Below are positions 62,174-64,000 of a stretch of 64,000 bases of DNA, piece after piece. Source of the stretch: Pleurotus djamor (Eukaryota; Basidiomycota; Agaricomycetes; Agaricales; Pleurotaceae); assembly GCA_029747585.1 (NCBI GenBank), contig JAPEVF010000003.1, positions 124,001 through 188,000 of the forward strand, written 5' to 3'. The position numbers and the translations under genes are program-made. How positions within the stretch are numbered: position 1 is the first letter of the stretch; every line of letters begins with the position of its first letter. Below the pieces are notes generated by a model that was not told the origin of the DNA, did no database searches, and was given only the letters and a program-made list of their open reading frames with translations.

Positions 62174-64000
62174 TCAGATACCGAGCGCAATCGCATTCTC
62201 ATGGATATATTTCATCCTCTCGACGCGAAAATCGTCTTTCAATAGCCCCAAGTCGTTACCATTGAGTTGCATAAGAAGCTACCGACGAGAAATCAATTGT
62301 AATGGCCAAACGTTATAATTCCTGTAACTTACTTGAGTTTTGGGAGTGTACGGAACCCATTTTAACCCTAACCAAAGCCATTAGCCCCTACAATCTCGAA
62401 CCTGAGCTTCCGAAAAATAAGGACATACTTTCAGTTCCTTTGCCATCGTTTGGGTGAAGACTGGATGTAAAGGACAACCAGTAGTCCATCATTACAAGGG
62501 AAAGGTGCCTCGCAGATTCAGGTGCGGGTTGTGGCAACGGATTCCCATATACATACGCGATATCAATCCCATGTGCGACTACAGGAAAGCGACATCAGCG
62601 TGAATATTCAGAAAAGGCGTGAAGGGTAGACACACTTACCACCAGCGTGTGCAGGTAACGGCGAATGTCGCTCAGTGAAAAGGTATCCATAAGTTCGAAT
62701 GCCAGCCCCAGAAAAGGCCAACGCTTGCAATCGAGCCGGAGCGGTAAACCCAATATCGCCGACTATAACCGTGTGATCAATGTAGCTTATCGCGGAGCAA
62801 AATGATTTCAACCTACTTACATATGGCAGACATGCGCTTGAATTGAGAACTCAGCCCAAAGGTCTCGTTGCCCGTTCCAAACGGTGAACCTAACGAAGGG
62901 ATATCCGGGTATAACTGGAGAATTCTGTCCACAACGCGATCATATACGCCATCCGTCACTGCTGGCCCCCTGAACATCGTCGATAGGGTGTCTTTGATCT
63001 GTTGTGTGCTGTTCACAGTAGTTGGGGTAAAGATGGTCCCTGATGTGGTAGCGACGCTAAGCAGAGGCATCGGGCAGAGGCATCGGCGATGAAAATATCA
63101 CTTACATTCATCAAGATTCGTCCCGTACAGTGTAGGCACCTGGGAAAACCGCCCTTTCTTGTAAAGGCGGGAAGGGTAATCAGGTATTACACCACCAGGT
63201 CCGTCGAGAGCAGGAGCGAAGTTAAAAGGCGTCGTAGCAGCTATAGCTTTCCGGATAATATCTGGAGAGACGGCCTGGAGGCAAGATAGTGTAGCCTTTG
63301 CATCCCGCTTCCCAGAACAATCGACGGCTTGGACGAAGTCGGCGAAGCTAGTGTGTCTTAGTCCGGGCCCGATTGAAGCTGAACTGGCACTACCACTCTG
63401 CAAAATCTATGCCCGCAGGATGAGATTGGGGATGCGGCTAAACCATGACGAAGATGACCGTACCGCTGCACGTGCAACCTTGGGGAACTTCGGGTTGAGC
63501 TGATGGTATGCTATGGATATAGCGCCAGCACTCTCTCCGAAAACGGTGACCTTTTATACACGATCAGAGTGAGGCTAACGCTGCAAGGCACAACGAACTT
63601 TCGCAGGGTCCCCTCCAAACGCATGAATATTCTTCTGAATCCATTCGAGGGCAGTGAACTGGTCTTTCAAGCCAAGATTTAACATATTGACTGTTGACGC
63701 ATCGGGACCAGCGGGAAAGCCCAATGCCGACACGCGGTAATTCAAGCTGACGTAGATTGTAGGAGTCCCCTGCATGGCTCGATGTGAGTAACGACAAGCG
63801 ACTGCTCAGAGGTAAACTTACGCGGACTATGCTTCGCGCCACGAGGGTCTCAGCATCAAATGTAGAGGACGCTCCAACTGTGCGATCGCACAAGCCACGA
63901 GGTGAGTGAAAGTGATATTGAGGACAGACTGGAATCTTACGCGTGAATGCCCCTCCATAGATCCAGACCATGACAGGAAGGCGAGACTTTTTTTGAACAC
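62174..64000 (-). CDS. Type-B carboxylesterase/lipase, copy 3 (5' part beyond the right edge)
   Basis: The window enters the gene at [11 protein letters not shown], so the signal peptide and first exons are outside. Blocks present are [35 protein letters not shown], the nucleophile elbow [91 protein letters not shown], the His region [20 protein letters not shown] and [19 protein letters not shown]. The last exon has [20 protein letters not shown] and ends ENAIALGI. It has the same intron positions as copies 1 and 2 but opposite orientation. It is the closest relative in the window to the fragment at 43954-44657. All catalytic positions visible are intact. Confidence 0.9.

Noticed and set aside
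62361..62373. TTTAACCCTAACC as telomere-like repeat
   Set aside because: Single occurrence lying at an intron/exon boundary of esterase copy 3; no array.

Overview
The window is fungal nuclear DNA, most likely from a mushroom-forming basidiomycete (Agaricomycetes). Almost every gene is cut by many introns of about 45-70 nt with GTRNGY donors and YAG acceptors. The gene set also fits: an NAD-type glutamate dehydrogenase of the large class, a secreted GH11 xylanase with a fungal CBM1, GH92 mannosidase, GMC oxidoreductase, F-box and BTB proteins, and a family of secreted type-B carboxylesterases. The species cannot be named from the sequence. The DNA is draft quality: single Ns (twice NN) mostly sit just before homopolymer runs, and in all five coding cases the N behaves as a surplus base.

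Layout. 1-493: 5' end of NADPH-cytochrome P450 reductase (minus). 712-2218 and 10865-12372: a nearly identical 1.5-kb direct duplication. The right copy is a complete SET-domain gene (minus, 12556-11051). The left copy has lost its first exon and part of the second. The 8.6 kb between them has no recognisable protein gene. It holds a run of about twelve well-formed short introns on the minus strand (about 3273-5510), a ~25-nt motif repeated about ten times (2593-4443), further plus-strand introns (9294-10735), and a few palindromes and short repeats. 13180-14235: xylanase. 14496-15798: squalene-synthase-family gene with a local frame problem. 17284-21461: NAD-glutamate dehydrogenase. 22025-24218: VTS1/Smaug-like SAM-domain RNA-binding protein. 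24807-26368: short-chain dehydrogenase. 26657-29667: PWP2/UTP1 ribosome-biogenesis WD40 protein. 29941-33699: secreted GH92 with a 6-nt microexon. 34011-37007: kinesin. 37277-39918: secreted basidiomycete protein of unknown function. 40320-41128: F-box protein. 41395-47867: two complete carboxylesterases with a C-terminal fragment of a third kind between them. 48298-49018: isoprenylcysteine methyltransferase-like membrane protein. 49472-50646 and 50760-51658: a divergent pair, BTB protein and EAF7 (NuA4 subunit). 51747-56141 and 56292-56652: a divergent pair, ubiquitin-chain elongation factor UFD2 and mitochondrial ribosomal protein bL35. 56966-58896: GMC oxidoreductase broken by an in-frame stop. 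59083-60111: histidine phosphatase. 60267-61598: F-box protein. 62174-64000: another carboxylesterase running off the right edge.

The genes do not form one pathway. Two themes stand out. Secreted degradative enzymes (GH11, GH92, GMC, three carboxylesterases) fit a saprotrophic or host-tissue-degrading lifestyle. Conserved housekeeping genes (GDH2, PWP2, EAF7, UFD2, bL35m, CPR, kinesin) alternate with them. The left 12 kb is the plastic part of the window, with a recent segmental duplication and a repeat-rich spliced-looking locus of unknown nature. That locus is the best candidate here for something undescribed, but its transcription can only be inferred from splice-site architecture.
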